A stretch of DNA of 30,462 nucleotides from Eubacterium limosum (lineage in GTDB: Bacteria; Bacillota; Clostridia; Eubacteriales; Eubacteriaceae), in assembly GCA_959020865.1 (NCBI GenBank), contig CAUEUD010000015.1, positions 1-30,462 on the forward strand, read 5' to 3'. A model generated the notes under the pieces. It searched no databases and was not told where the DNA came from. It saw only the letters and a list, made by a program, of their open reading frames with translations. Within the stretch, counting starts at the first letter, position 1, and each line of letters opens with the position of its first letter. Of this stretch, positions 1 through 6,331 are shown one piece after another. The translations under genes were made by a program, and so were the position numbers.

Positions 1-5
1 GTTTT

Positions 6-12
6 CCTCCTC
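6..12 (-). promoter_or_regulatory. SD-like sequence for a gene beyond the left edge
   Basis: On the minus strand these bases read GAGGAGG, followed by AAAAC up to the window edge. This is a good Shine-Dalgarno sequence, so a minus-strand gene probably starts just outside the window. A short palindrome (GGCATAAATGCC, 22-33) lies upstream of it. The start codon itself cannot be seen. Confidence 0.4.
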
Positions 13-73
13 ATAATAAACGGCATAAATGCCTTTCTGCTTTGTTTATACCCAGGGCGGGGAGGGAGTATCA

Positions 74-110
74 AAAAAGATGACCGCCCGTTTCGGACGG
101 TCATCTTTTT
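74..110 (-). terminator. Bidirectional intrinsic terminator
   Basis: A 17-bp stem (74-90 with 94-110) encloses a 3-nt TTT loop. The only imperfection is one C/A mismatch, which becomes a G-U wobble in the minus-strand transcript. A-runs on the left and T-runs on the right give a U-tract in both directions. It lies 17 nt past the stop of the minus-strand 39-aa gene and would end the hydrogenase-side transcript. The GC-rich core is nearly the same as the hairpin at 8748-8774. Confidence 0.85.
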
Positions 111-127
111 GATTATACGTGATCACT

Positions 128-247
128 TCACAGCTTGCGCCACCCGTAAGTGCGCAGCTTTCGGATAAAGCTGTCGATATGGGAAGCGGCAAAACAGCCC
201 GCGATGCCGGCAAAAATTAGTATTAAGAGTAAAATGATATCTGCCAT
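128..247 (-). CDS. 39-aa single-span membrane peptide, unrecognised
   Basis: This small ORF starts with ATG at 247 and stops with TGA at 128. Residues 1-3 (MAD) are followed by a strongly hydrophobic run (about residues 4-21) and then a basic, aromatic tail ending GWRKL. The predicted product is a one-pass membrane peptide with a positive C-terminal end. A Shine-Dalgarno sequence GAAGGTGG (minus strand, 260-253) sits 5 nt before the ATG. Its exact complement CCACCTTC lies 28 nt upstream (296-289), so the SD could be hidden in a hairpin. The gene follows the hydrogenase by 103 nt on the same strand and is followed by a strong terminator. I do not recognise a family. The layout recalls type I toxins (hydrophobic peptide, closed SD), but it could equally be a small hydrogenase-linked membrane protein or a spurious ORF. 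Confidence 0.6.
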   Translation of the reverse strand: MADIILLLILIFAGIAGCFAASHIDSFIRKLRTYGWRKL

Positions 248-252
248 AGTTT

Positions 253-296
253 CCACCTTCTTTAAGCACAGCATATCACGTTGCGCGTGAAGGTGG
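253..296 (-). promoter_or_regulatory. SD/anti-SD inverted repeat before the 39-aa peptide
   Basis: The SD GAAGGTGG (253-260 on minus) and its perfect 8-nt complement (289-296) flank a 28-nt loop. The loop holds a second small inverted repeat (276-280 with 286-290), which shares two bases with the outer helix. If the outer helix forms in the mRNA it blocks ribosome access to the ATG at 247. This is seen in sequence only; the function is inferred. Confidence 0.5.
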
Positions 297-350
297 TGTT
301 AAGGCTTGGCGGATCGTATAAATATTTTATAAAGACGCGCTCTAGGGCCT

Positions 351-1871
351 TTATTTTTTGTCGTCCATCAGATTGAGCTCAGACATATAGGCGCTCTTGG
401 TCGCCAGTTTTTCGTCGGCTTCCTTCTGGAACTTGGTAACCGCTGTGACGGCTTTCTTAATCGGCATAAGCGTGCCGGCGCCGCCGATACAGCCGCCCGG
501 GCAGGCCATGCCCTCCAGCAGGTAGCCGTCACGCTTGCCGGCCTGGGCCAGCTTCAGCATTTTCTGGCATTCCTTCAGGCCCTCGGCGCGGTCGATCTTG
601 ACATCCACGTCCGGGTAGAGGTCATGGACTGCGTTGCAGATGGCGTCTGCCACACCACCGGCCACAGAGTAGCCGTGGCCAGCCGCGGTTGCGTCGTCCA
701 GCTTGCCGTCATCCTCAAGGTCGCCGAACTCAATGCCCTTGGCCACGAACATACCCATGAGCTCCTCAAAGGTAATGACAAAGTCCACGTCGCTGCGGAC
801 GCTCTTTCTGGAGGCCTCCAGCTTTTTAGCCGCGCAGGGGCCGATAAAGACAATCCGGGATTTGGGGTGTTCCTTTTTGATAATGCGGGCTGTGGCGACC
901 ATTGGGGTCAGCTCACCGGAAATGCAGTGGGCGATCTCCGGAAATTTGGTCTTGGCCATGACAGACCAGGACGGGCAGCAGGAGGTGCCAATAAAGGGAT
1001 CGTCCCCCTTAACAACCTTGTTGACATAGTGATGGGCCTCCTCAACAGCGCCCAGGTCAGCGCCCAGGGCTACCTCGACCACATCGGCAAAGCCCAGCTC
1101 CTTAATGGCTTCTTTGATCTTTTCAGGCGTTGCCAGAGGGCCAAACTGGCCCACAAAGGCCGGGGCGATCTCAGCGATGACCTCATCGCCCTCCTTGATG
1201 GCGTGGATCAGCTGAAAAATCTGGGTTTTATCTGCGATGGCGCCAAAGGGGCAGTTGACTAGGCACATGCCGCAGGAAACACACTTGTCATAATTGATCT
1301 TGGCGCGTCCCAGCTCGTCGCTCTCAATGGCGTCGACGCCGCAGGCCGCCGCGCAGGGCCGGTCATATTTTACGATGGCCTCGTAAGGGCAGGCCTCGCG
1401 GCAGCGCCCGCACCGCACGCATTTTTCCTTGTCAATATGGGATTTGCCATCCTTCATGTAGACGGCGTTTACCGGACAGACCGATACGCAGGGGTGTGCC
1501 AGACAGCCCCGGCAGTTGTCCGTCACCATAAAGGCTTTAGGCTCACAGGCGTCACAGGCAAAAGGAATAACATTCACCAGCGGCGGATCATAGACCTTTT
1601 CTGCGATGGCGCTTTCCTCCACATCTCTGGAGATGGGGGAGGGCTGATCGACCGGGTATAAGGGCAGGCCAATGGCGAGACGCAGGCGCTCACCGATAAT
1701 GGCTCTTTCCTTAAAGACACTGTCGCGGTAGTTTGCGACCTCGCCCGGTATAATTTCAAAAGGGACTTCTTCCACTCTACTGGCGTAATCGCCGCCCTCA
1801 TAGGCCATCTTGGCGATGGCGGCAAAAACCTGACGGCGGATTTTGGTCACAGGTGTGTAGATTCCTCTCAT
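351..1871 (-). CDS. Monomeric [FeFe] hydrogenase with N-terminal FeS domains
   Basis: Interconverts H2 with protons and electrons, probably with ferredoxin as partner, in the cytoplasm. The protein has 506 residues. The N-terminal half carries ferredoxin-type cysteine sets at about C120/123/128/132, C151/154/157/161 and C197/200/203/207, plus extra cysteines at C106/109 and C173/177. The H-cluster domain has TSCCPSW (ligand C298; C299 is the usual proton-relay Cys), GPCAAKK (C346; the common MPC form is here GPC) and MACPGGC (C457, C461). All four H-cluster cysteines are present. The GPC variant and the lack of a long N-terminal 2Fe-2S plant-type domain suggest the less-studied group B rather than prototypical group A, which is inference. 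Start ATG has an upstream AAGGAAGTG. The gene follows the small [2Fe-2S]-like gene by 23 nt, so the two are probably co-translated. No maturase genes (hydE/F/G) are in the window. Confidence 0.93.
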   Translation of the reverse strand: MRGIYTPVTKIRRQVFAAIAKMAYEGGDYASRVEEVPFEIIPGEVANYRDSVFKERAIIGERLRLAIGLPLYPVDQPSPISRDVEESAIAEKVYDPPLVNVIPFACDACEPKAFMVTDNCRGCLAHPCVSVCPVNAVYMKDGKSHIDKEKCVRCGRCREACPYEAIVKYDRPCAAACGVDAIESDELGRAKINYDKCVSCGMCLVNCPFGAIADKTQIFQLIHAIKEGDEVIAEIAPAFVGQFGPLATPEKIKEAIKELGFADVVEVALGADLGAVEEAHHYVNKVVKGDDPFIGTSCCPSWSVMAKTKFPEIAHCISGELTPMVATARIIKKEHPKSRIVFIGPCAAKKLEASRKSVRSDVDFVITFEELMGMFVAKGIEFGDLEDDGKLDDATAAGHGYSVAGGVADAICNAVHDLYPDVDVKIDRAEGLKECQKMLKLAQAGKRDGYLLEGMACPGGCIGGAGTLMPIKKAVTAVTKFQKEADEKLATKSAYMSELNLMDDKK

Positions 1872-1894
1872 TTACAAATTCACTTCCTTCTTGA

Positions 1895-2155
1895 TTATTT
1901 TGTCATTTCAAGAATTTGTGCCATCACAGTTTCCGTATTTGCCTTTTCGATCACAACATTTCCGACAGAAACAATAGGGGATTTCATTCCATGCTTTGCC
2001 TCGCCGATACATTTAACCGTTTCGATATAAATACCGCGTGAGAGCTCAAGGACATCCTTAACATCGTTCAGGCTTTCGATGGATTCGATGATGTCCATAG
2101 CGCCTTTCATCACACATTCTGTACAGACACAAACTGCTACTTTTAAATCTTCCAT
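1895..2155 (-). CDS. Small thioredoxin-like [2Fe-2S] ferredoxin-type protein
   Basis: An 86-residue protein resembling the NuoE/HydC-type thioredoxin-fold [2Fe-2S] domain. It has C9-x4-C14 followed by a KGA motif, a KCIG segment with C49, and a PIVSVGN strand like the family's PVVxVN. The usual fourth ligand, four residues after C49, is Ala53. An additional Cys11 is present, so cluster binding would need C9, C11, C14 and C49 or may be lost. I chose ATG 2155 because AGGGGGAG stands just before it; an upstream in-frame ATG at 2221 would start inside the hairpin region and add a 22-residue basic extension unlike the family. It sits 23 nt before the hydrogenase and is probably an electron-transfer partner or accessory subunit. 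Family assignment is fairly safe; the redox role is inferred. Confidence 0.75.
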   Translation of the reverse strand: MEDLKVAVCVCTECVMKGAMDIIESIESLNDVKDVLELSRGIYIETVKCIGEAKHGMKSPIVSVGNVVIEKANTETVMAQILEMTK

Positions 2156-2172
2156 GTTTTCTCCCCCTGTTT

Positions 2173-2236
2173 GCTGGCCGCTGGAAAATGACGAAGGGCG
2201 TCGCGCCCTGTGTTTCGTCATTTATCACGGGCCAGC
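2173..2236 (-). promoter_or_regulatory. Nested intercistronic hairpin
   Basis: Three coaxial helices are visible: GCTGGCC with GGCCAGC (2173-2179/2230-2236), a 10-bp perfect helix (2186-2195/2214-2223) and a 5-bp GC helix (2196-2200/2204-2208). A symmetrical 6/6-nt internal loop separates the first two and a 5-nt bulge the last two. It occupies the 105-nt gap between the UPF0210 gene and the [2Fe-2S] gene, ending 18 nt upstream of the latter's ATG. There is only a short T-run after the middle helix, so it is not a clean terminator. It could be an mRNA processing or stability element, a partial terminator, or a repeat. Confidence 0.6.
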
Positions 2237-2260
2237 CATTAAATTTAAGTTCGATTTTTA

Positions 2261-3619
2261 TTAATTTTTAAAGCTGTGGATCGGAGCGGGAATTTTGCCG
2301 CCGCGGTTCACAAAGATAGAGCAGTCATTGGGATTGACTGCCATAATGGGCGCGGTACCCAGCAGCCCGCCAAAGGAGGCAGACTCGCCAAGGCCCTTGC
2401 CGTATACCGGGATCAGGCGGACAGCGGTGGTTTTGGCGTTGATCATGCCAATGGCCGCTTCGTCAGCAATGATGCCGGAGATGGTCGCGGCAGGGGTATC
2501 GCCCGGAATGGCGATCATGTCAAGCCCGACTGAGCAGACACAGGTCATGGCTTCCAGCTTGTCAAGGGACAGCGCGCCAATGGAGGCCGCCTCAATCATG
2601 CCCTCGTCCTCACTGACAGGAATAAAAGCGCCGCTCAGGCCGCCAACAGAGGTGGAGGCCATGATGCCGCCCTTTTTAACCGCGTCGTTGAGCATGGCCA
2701 GCGCCGCGGTGGTTCCGTGGGCGCCGCAGTGTTCCAGTCCCATCTCCTCAAGAATGCGGGCAACCGAGTCGCCGATTTCGGGCGTTGGGGCCAGAGAGAG
2801 GTCCAGGATGCCAAAGGGAACGCCCAGGCGCTCTGCCACCGTGGTGCCCACAAGCTGGCCGGCGCGGGTGATCTTGAAGGCGGTTTTTTTAATGATCTCA
2901 GCCATCTCGTCAAAGCTGGCGTTCTGATGTTTTTCAAGAGCCTTCTTGACAACACCCGGTCCGCTGACACCCACGTGCAGCACGGTGTCCGGCTGGCCGA
3001 TGCCATGGTAGGCGCCTGCCATGAAGGGGTTGTCCTCGACCGCGTTGCAGAAGACCACCAGCTTGGCGCAGCCAATGGAGTCCTCGTCGCGTGTGAGGTA
3101 AGCGGTCTGTTTGACAATCTCGCCCATCATTTTAACCGCATCCATGTTGATCCCTGTTTTAGTCGAGCCAAGGTTGACCGAGGAGCAGACACGTTCGGTG
3201 CAGGCCAGCGCTTCGGGAATGGAGTTGATCAGGTTGAGATCGCCCCGTGTAAAGCCCTTGGGCACCAGCGCAGAGAACCCGCCGATAAAGTTGACGCCGA
3301 TTTCGTGGGCAGCTTTATCTAAGGTTTCGGCGTAGGCCACATAGTCGGTGTCGCTGCTGGCCCCCGCGATCAGCGAAATGGGCGTCACTGAGACACGTTT
3401 ATTGACGATTGGAATGCCAAATTCGGTTTCGATGCGTTCGCCCTGGGATACCAGGTGCTCAGCCATTCGGGTGATTTTGTCATAAATTTTGCGGCGGGCT
3501 TTTTCGCCGTCGGCGTCGATGCAGTCCATCAGAGAGATCCCCATGGTAATGGTTCGGATATCCAGATTTTCCTTTTCGATCATGCGGACGGTTTCGAGCA
3601 CATCTTTAAACATTGCCAT
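2261..3619 (-). CDS. UPF0210/DUF711 (PFL-like) family protein
   Basis: A 452-residue cytoplasmic protein of the conserved UPF0210 (DUF711) family, whose biochemical role is not established. It shows the family's MGISLMDC start region, Gly-rich stretches such as GVNFIGGFSALVPKG (broken by turns), SSVNLGSTKTGINMDAV, a GVSGPGVV loop, and a late GDTPAATISGIIADE segment. Length fits the usual roughly 450 residues. The ATG at 3619 has AGAGGTGAT 5 nt upstream; ATG at 3613 is an alternative. The ACT-domain gene lies 13 nt upstream. This ACT-UPF0210 pairing is common in Firmicutes and suggests that the ACT protein senses a small ligand and controls the UPF0210 partner, which is inference. The C-terminal VNRGGKIPAP segment is typical. 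Nothing looks truncated. Confidence 0.9.
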   Translation of the reverse strand: MAMFKDVLETVRMIEKENLDIRTITMGISLMDCIDADGEKARRKIYDKITRMAEHLVSQGERIETEFGIPIVNKRVSVTPISLIAGASSDTDYVAYAETLDKAAHEIGVNFIGGFSALVPKGFTRGDLNLINSIPEALACTERVCSSVNLGSTKTGINMDAVKMMGEIVKQTAYLTRDEDSIGCAKLVVFCNAVEDNPFMAGAYHGIGQPDTVLHVGVSGPGVVKKALEKHQNASFDEMAEIIKKTAFKITRAGQLVGTTVAERLGVPFGILDLSLAPTPEIGDSVARILEEMGLEHCGAHGTTAALAMLNDAVKKGGIMASTSVGGLSGAFIPVSEDEGMIEAASIGALSLDKLEAMTCVCSVGLDMIAIPGDTPAATISGIIADEAAIGMINAKTTAVRLIPVYGKGLGESASFGGLLGTAPIMAVNPNDCSIFVNRGGKIPAPIHSFKN

Positions 3620-3632
3620 TGTGCATCACCTC

Positions 3633-3902
3633 TTAAATGGAATGCATGGCATTAAAAATGTCTTCATGCTGAATGCGGATCGACATGCCGATGGTCTTGC
3701 TGAGCGCTTCCAGCTCTTCCTTGAGCTGTGCGAAATCGCAGGTCATCTTGGTGACATCCACCAGCATGATCATGGTGAAAAAGTCCTGCATAACCGTTTG
3801 GCTGATGTCCTCAATGTTGGCGTTGCTCTCTGCCAGAATTTTGGACACATTGTAAATAATTCCTGTGCGGTCCTTACCAATGACCGTAACTACTGCTCTC
3901 AT
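3633..3902 (-). CDS. ACT domain-containing protein, UPF0237 family
   Basis: An 89-residue single ACT domain (beta-alpha-beta-beta-alpha-beta). It opens MRAVVTVIGKDRTGII, the typical first strand and ligand-loop of GcvR-like and UPF0237 proteins, and continues with SNANIEDISQ and a TMIMLVDV strand. ACT domains bind amino acids or other small molecules as regulatory dimers; the ligand here is unknown. An AAGGAGT lies 10 nt before the ATG. It is the first gene of the minus-strand block and is followed 13 nt later by its habitual partner UPF0210. A promoter must lie in the 3903-3990 stretch before the repeat element, but I see no convincing -35/-10 pair there. Confidence 0.9.
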   Translation of the reverse strand: MRAVVTVIGKDRTGIIYNVSKILAESNANIEDISQTVMQDFFTMIMLVDVTKMTCDFAQLKEELEALSKTIGMSIRIQHEDIFNAMHSI

Positions 3903-3989
3903 TTATACACGTACTCCTTATCATTTAATGACGTTTATTCATGTTAAAGCGCTGGCAGACCATATTACAGAGTAAAAGGGGAACCTCAT

Positions 3990-4139
3990 AGTTGATAGTT
4001 GACAGTGGATAGTGGATAGTTTTGGAGCAAATTCGCAGGCGAATTTGATTGGACTGCGGCCTCTGGCCGCAAACCGGGTCGCTTTTGTAAAGGCAAAAGG
4101 GTTCTGCAACTATCAACTATCAATTATCAACTGTCAACT
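3990..4139. repeat. MITE-like element with heptameric inverted ends
   Basis: Terminal inverted repeats of 32 nt (3990-4021 and 4108-4139) match at 27 of 32 positions. Each arm is itself made of 7-nt units: GTTGATA/GTTGACA/GTGGATA on the left, AACTATC/AATTATC/AACTGTC on the right. Between them are three perfect hairpins: 9 bp at 4028-4047, 7 bp at 4055-4071 and 6 bp at 4082-4099. No transposase ORF fits inside. I could not identify a target-site duplication. The element lies between the divergent hydrogenase-side and mraZ-side operons. It looks like a non-autonomous, mobile or structured-RNA repeat family; copy number elsewhere in the genome is unknown. Confidence 0.75.
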
Positions 4140-4315
4140 TAAAAGTCTTTTTGCTTTCTGCCAACAGCTTCAATCTCTACTATATTAAACTAAAAAAGCG
4201 CGCAGAACAAGGGGTAAAGTGGGTTGAAACGGACTTCAGCTTAAGGAATACCCAAAAATCATTAAAATAAAGAGCAAAAGTAAATATTTAATTTTTTAAG
4301 ATTGGTGGTAATAAC

Positions 4316-4345
4316 TTGTCCCTGGGTGGTGCATTGTGGTATAAT
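4316..4345 (+). promoter_or_regulatory. Sigma-A-type promoter for the mraZ operon
   Basis: TTGTCC (4316-4321), an 18-nt spacer, then a perfect TATAAT (4340-4345). It is 66 nt upstream of the chosen mraZ start and is the only strong promoter in the intergenic region. The remaining stretch 4140-4315 holds no gene or repeat I can support. Confidence 0.75.
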
Positions 4346-4360
4346 GTGGGGAGAATTGGT
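4326..4360 (+). promoter_or_regulatory. MraZ operator: 10-bp-spaced GTGG boxes
   Basis: Pentamers GTGGT (4326), GTGGT (4336), GTGGG (4346) and a weaker TTGGT (4356) recur with exactly 10-bp spacing, on one face of the helix. They cover the spacer, the -10 element and the probable start site. MraZ is known to bind direct repeats of the TGGGN/GTGGN type with a 10-bp period in its own promoter, so this should be the autoregulatory site of the mraZ operon. Confidence 0.7.
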
Positions 4361-4411
4361 GTAGTGACCCAATAAAGTGGGGGATTCGTGGAAGAAAGGG
4401 TGGCGTTTGGC

Positions 4412-4834
4412 ATGTTCTTTGGTGAATACGAGCATAATATTGACGACAAGGGCCGTCTGATCATCCCGTCCAAATTCAGGGAGGCGCTTGGCAAGGACTT
4501 TGTCATCACCAAGGGGCTTGACTGCTGCCTTTTTGTTTTTTCGACAGAAGAGTGGGAGATCTTTGTGAACAAGCTCAGGACCCTGCCCATCTCCGACAAG
4601 GATGCCCGGGATTTTACGCGTTTCTTTTTCAGCGGCGCCTCCGAGTGCGCGCTGGACAAGCAGGGGCGTATCTCCATTCCCGCGCCCCTCAGAAAGCATG
4701 CGCGGCTGGAAAAGGAAACCAAGATCATCGGCGTTTCCAACCGGCTTGAAATCTGGAACACAGAAAATTGGGACAACTACAACACTATGGACGTCAGCGA
4801 TATTGCCGATAAAATGGCAGAGCTGGGAATCTAG
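4412..4834 (+). CDS. mraZ: Transcriptional regulator MraZ
   Basis: A 140-residue DNA-binding protein with two AbrB-like (SpoVT/AbrB) repeats, which forms rings and controls the dcw operon. The start MFFGEYEHNIDDKGRLIIP and the second-half ALDKQGRISIP are the two diagnostic repeat motifs. I chose ATG 4412 because family members begin MFxGEY and AAAGGGTGG lies 8 nt upstream; a GTG at 4388 would add eight residues not seen in the family. It is the first gene of the plus-strand division operon, 17 nt before rsmH, and its own predicted operator covers the promoter. Confidence 0.95.
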   Translation: MFFGEYEHNIDDKGRLIIPSKFREALGKDFVITKGLDCCLFVFSTEEWEIFVNKLRTLPISDKDARDFTRFFFSGASECALDKQGRISIPAPLRKHARLEKETKIIGVSNRLEIWNTENWDNYNTMDVSDIADKMAELGI

Positions 4835-4851
4835 CAGAAAGGAGGGAGCCT

Positions 4852-5787
4852 TTGGAATTTTCACACACAACCGTGCTTTTGCACGAAACCGTTGACGGGC
4901 TGATGATCAGGCCGGACGGTACCTATGTCGACGGTACCCTGGGCGGCGGCGGCCATTCAGAGCTGATCTGCAGAAGCCTGAGCGCAGACGGAACCCTGAT
5001 CGGTATCGACCAGGACGATTTTGCTCTGGACTACGCGGGCAGACGCCTCGCGCCCTACGCGTGCCGCAAACAGCTTGTCAAAAACAATTTTGTTAACCTG
5101 AAACAGGTGCTCGAGGAGGCCGGTGTCGCACAGATCGACGGCATCATTTATGACCTGGGGGTTTCCTCCTTTCAGTTCGATGATGAAACCCGGGGCTTTT
5201 CCTACCACCACAACGGCCCACTGGACATGCGCATGGACAGCGGGGCAGAGCTGTCGGCCTATGAGGTCGTCAACGCTTATCCGCCGGAGCGCCTGAAAAA
5301 GGTGCTGCAGGTCTATGGGGAGGAGCGCTTTGCCGGCCGTATTGTAAACGCCATTATAAAGGAAAGAGAAACGAAGCCCATTGAGACCACTCTGGAGCTC
5401 AGCGAGCTCATCAAGGCCGCCTACCCGGCCAAAGAGCGCTTCAAAGAAAAGCATCCGGCACGCAAAAGTTTCCAGGCCATCCGTCTGGAGGTCAACCATG
5501 AGCTGGACATTTTAGAGGATGCCTTTTCAGCGGGGATCGAAGCACTGAAGCCCGGAGGGCGTATGTGCATCATTACCTTCCATTCCCTTGAGGACCGGAT
5601 CGTCAAGCATTTTTTTAAGGACAAGCAGAACCCCTGCACCTGTCCGCCGGAGTTCCCCACCTGCGTGTGCGGGAAAAAGCCGGAAGTCAGGATTATTACG
5701 CGCAAGCCGATGCTTCCCACGCCGGAGGAGATCGAGGCCAACAGAAGGTCCAGAAGCGCTAAATTAAGAATTGCAGAAAAGCTATAG
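4852..5787 (+). CDS. rsmH: 16S rRNA (cytosine(1402)-N(4))-methyltransferase RsmH
   Basis: Methylates N4 of C1402 in the decoding centre of 16S rRNA using SAM. The 311-residue length fits the family. Visible are the opening HTTVLLHETVDGL, the SAM loop DGTLGGGGHS, the DLGVSSFQFD motif, the MRMD segment, and the C-terminal ITFHSLEDRIVKHFF and RSAKLRIAEK. A CPPEFPTCVCGKKP cysteine stretch is typical. The start is TTG at 4852 with AAAGGAGGGAG about 5 nt before it; no in-frame ATG stands nearby. Standard second gene of the dcw cluster. Confidence 0.96.
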   Translation: MEFSHTTVLLHETVDGLMIRPDGTYVDGTLGGGGHSELICRSLSADGTLIGIDQDDFALDYAGRRLAPYACRKQLVKNNFVNLKQVLEEAGVAQIDGIIYDLGVSSFQFDDETRGFSYHHNGPLDMRMDSGAELSAYEVVNAYPPERLKKVLQVYGEERFAGRIVNAIIKERETKPIETTLELSELIKAAYPAKERFKEKHPARKSFQAIRLEVNHELDILEDAFSAGIEALKPGGRMCIITFHSLEDRIVKHFFKDKQNPCTCPPEFPTCVCGKKPEVRIITRKPMLPTPEEIEANRRSRSAKLRIAEKL

Positions 5788-5806
5788 AACAAGGAGCAAA
5801 ATCAAA

Positions 5807-6319
5807 ATGGAGAACATGCAGAACAGTTGGGTTATTTCTGATACCATGAATTTGGATGCTGCTTCAGCCAGTGAAAGCCTGGGACGGACCAGCACCCGAA
5901 AAAAGTCATATAAAAAAGCTAAAAACAATATAAAAGCCGCAAAAGCAGGCAATCGAAAACGCCGCGGCCGCGCCAAATCCAAGGAGCTTACCGGCTTGTC
6001 TTACCTGATGATTGCAGCCGTGCTTATTTTTGTGGTCTGCATCGGCCTTTTGTTCCAGCAGTCCATGATTTCAGAGCTGAACGAGGAAGTACGCACCATG
6101 CAGGCAGAGCTTGAGGACAAGCAGGCAGTCAACGACAGTAAAAACGGGCAGATCATGGCCAGCACCGATGACCTGAGCGGCATCGAGGCCACAGCCAGAG
6201 GCTACGGCATGACCACGCCCACTGCCGGCCAGTACGTCTATGAAACGACCATGGAAAATACACAGAGAGCGTCAGCGGACACCCAGGGCGACAGTTGGCT
6301 CCGTTCGATTTTTAAATAA
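5807..6319 (+). CDS. ftsL: FtsL-like septum formation protein
   Basis: A 170-residue bitopic membrane protein. A long, basic, low-complexity cytoplasmic tail (about residues 1-60, many K/R) is followed by one membrane span (about 65-85, SYLMIAAVLIFVVCIGLLF) and an extracellular coiled-coil (about 88-120). The C-terminal part has the motif ARGYGMTTPTAGQYVY, typical of FtsL/DivIC ends. Sequence alone cannot separate FtsL from DivIC, but its place between rsmH and the PBP points to FtsL. ATG 5807 is preceded by AAGGAG at 10 nt; a TTG at 5771 in the same frame overlaps the rsmH end and is less likely. FtsL would join DivIB and DivIC/FtsB-like partners to activate FtsW-PBP synthesis. Confidence 0.75.
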   Translation: MENMQNSWVISDTMNLDAASASESLGRTSTRKKSYKKAKNNIKAAKAGNRKRRGRAKSKELTGLSYLMIAAVLIFVVCIGLLFQQSMISELNEEVRTMQAELEDKQAVNDSKNGQIMASTDDLSGIEATARGYGMTTPTAGQYVYETTMENTQRASADTQGDSWLRSIFK

Positions 6320-6331
6320 TCGAGGGTGACA

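Noticed and set aside
318..333. AT-rich stretch as promoter of the 39-aa peptide
   Set aside because: TATA-like bases are present on the minus strand, but no -35 at proper spacing could be matched, so no promoter is claimed.
624..1262. Long plus-strand ORF (212 codons) opposite the hydrogenase gene
   Set aside because: It is antisense to a gene with clear catalytic motifs, shows no recognisable domain and has no good SD.
2295..3322. Long plus-strand ORFs (210 and 201 codons) opposite the UPF0210 gene
   Set aside because: They are antisense shadows with low-complexity Ala/Pro/Ser content; the UPF0210 reading is family-typical over its whole length.
3925..4116. Minus-strand ORF of 63 codons in the repeat element
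   Set aside because: It is made of the repeat's arm and hairpins, with no SD and no plausible protein.
4151..4186. Possible second mraZ promoter (TTGCTT and TATATT)
   Set aside because: The spacing of 24 nt is too long for a sigma-A promoter.
4262..4870. Minus-strand ORF of 202 codons across the mraZ promoter and gene
   Set aside because: It runs through the -10 element, the MraZ boxes and mraZ itself, with no family resemblance.
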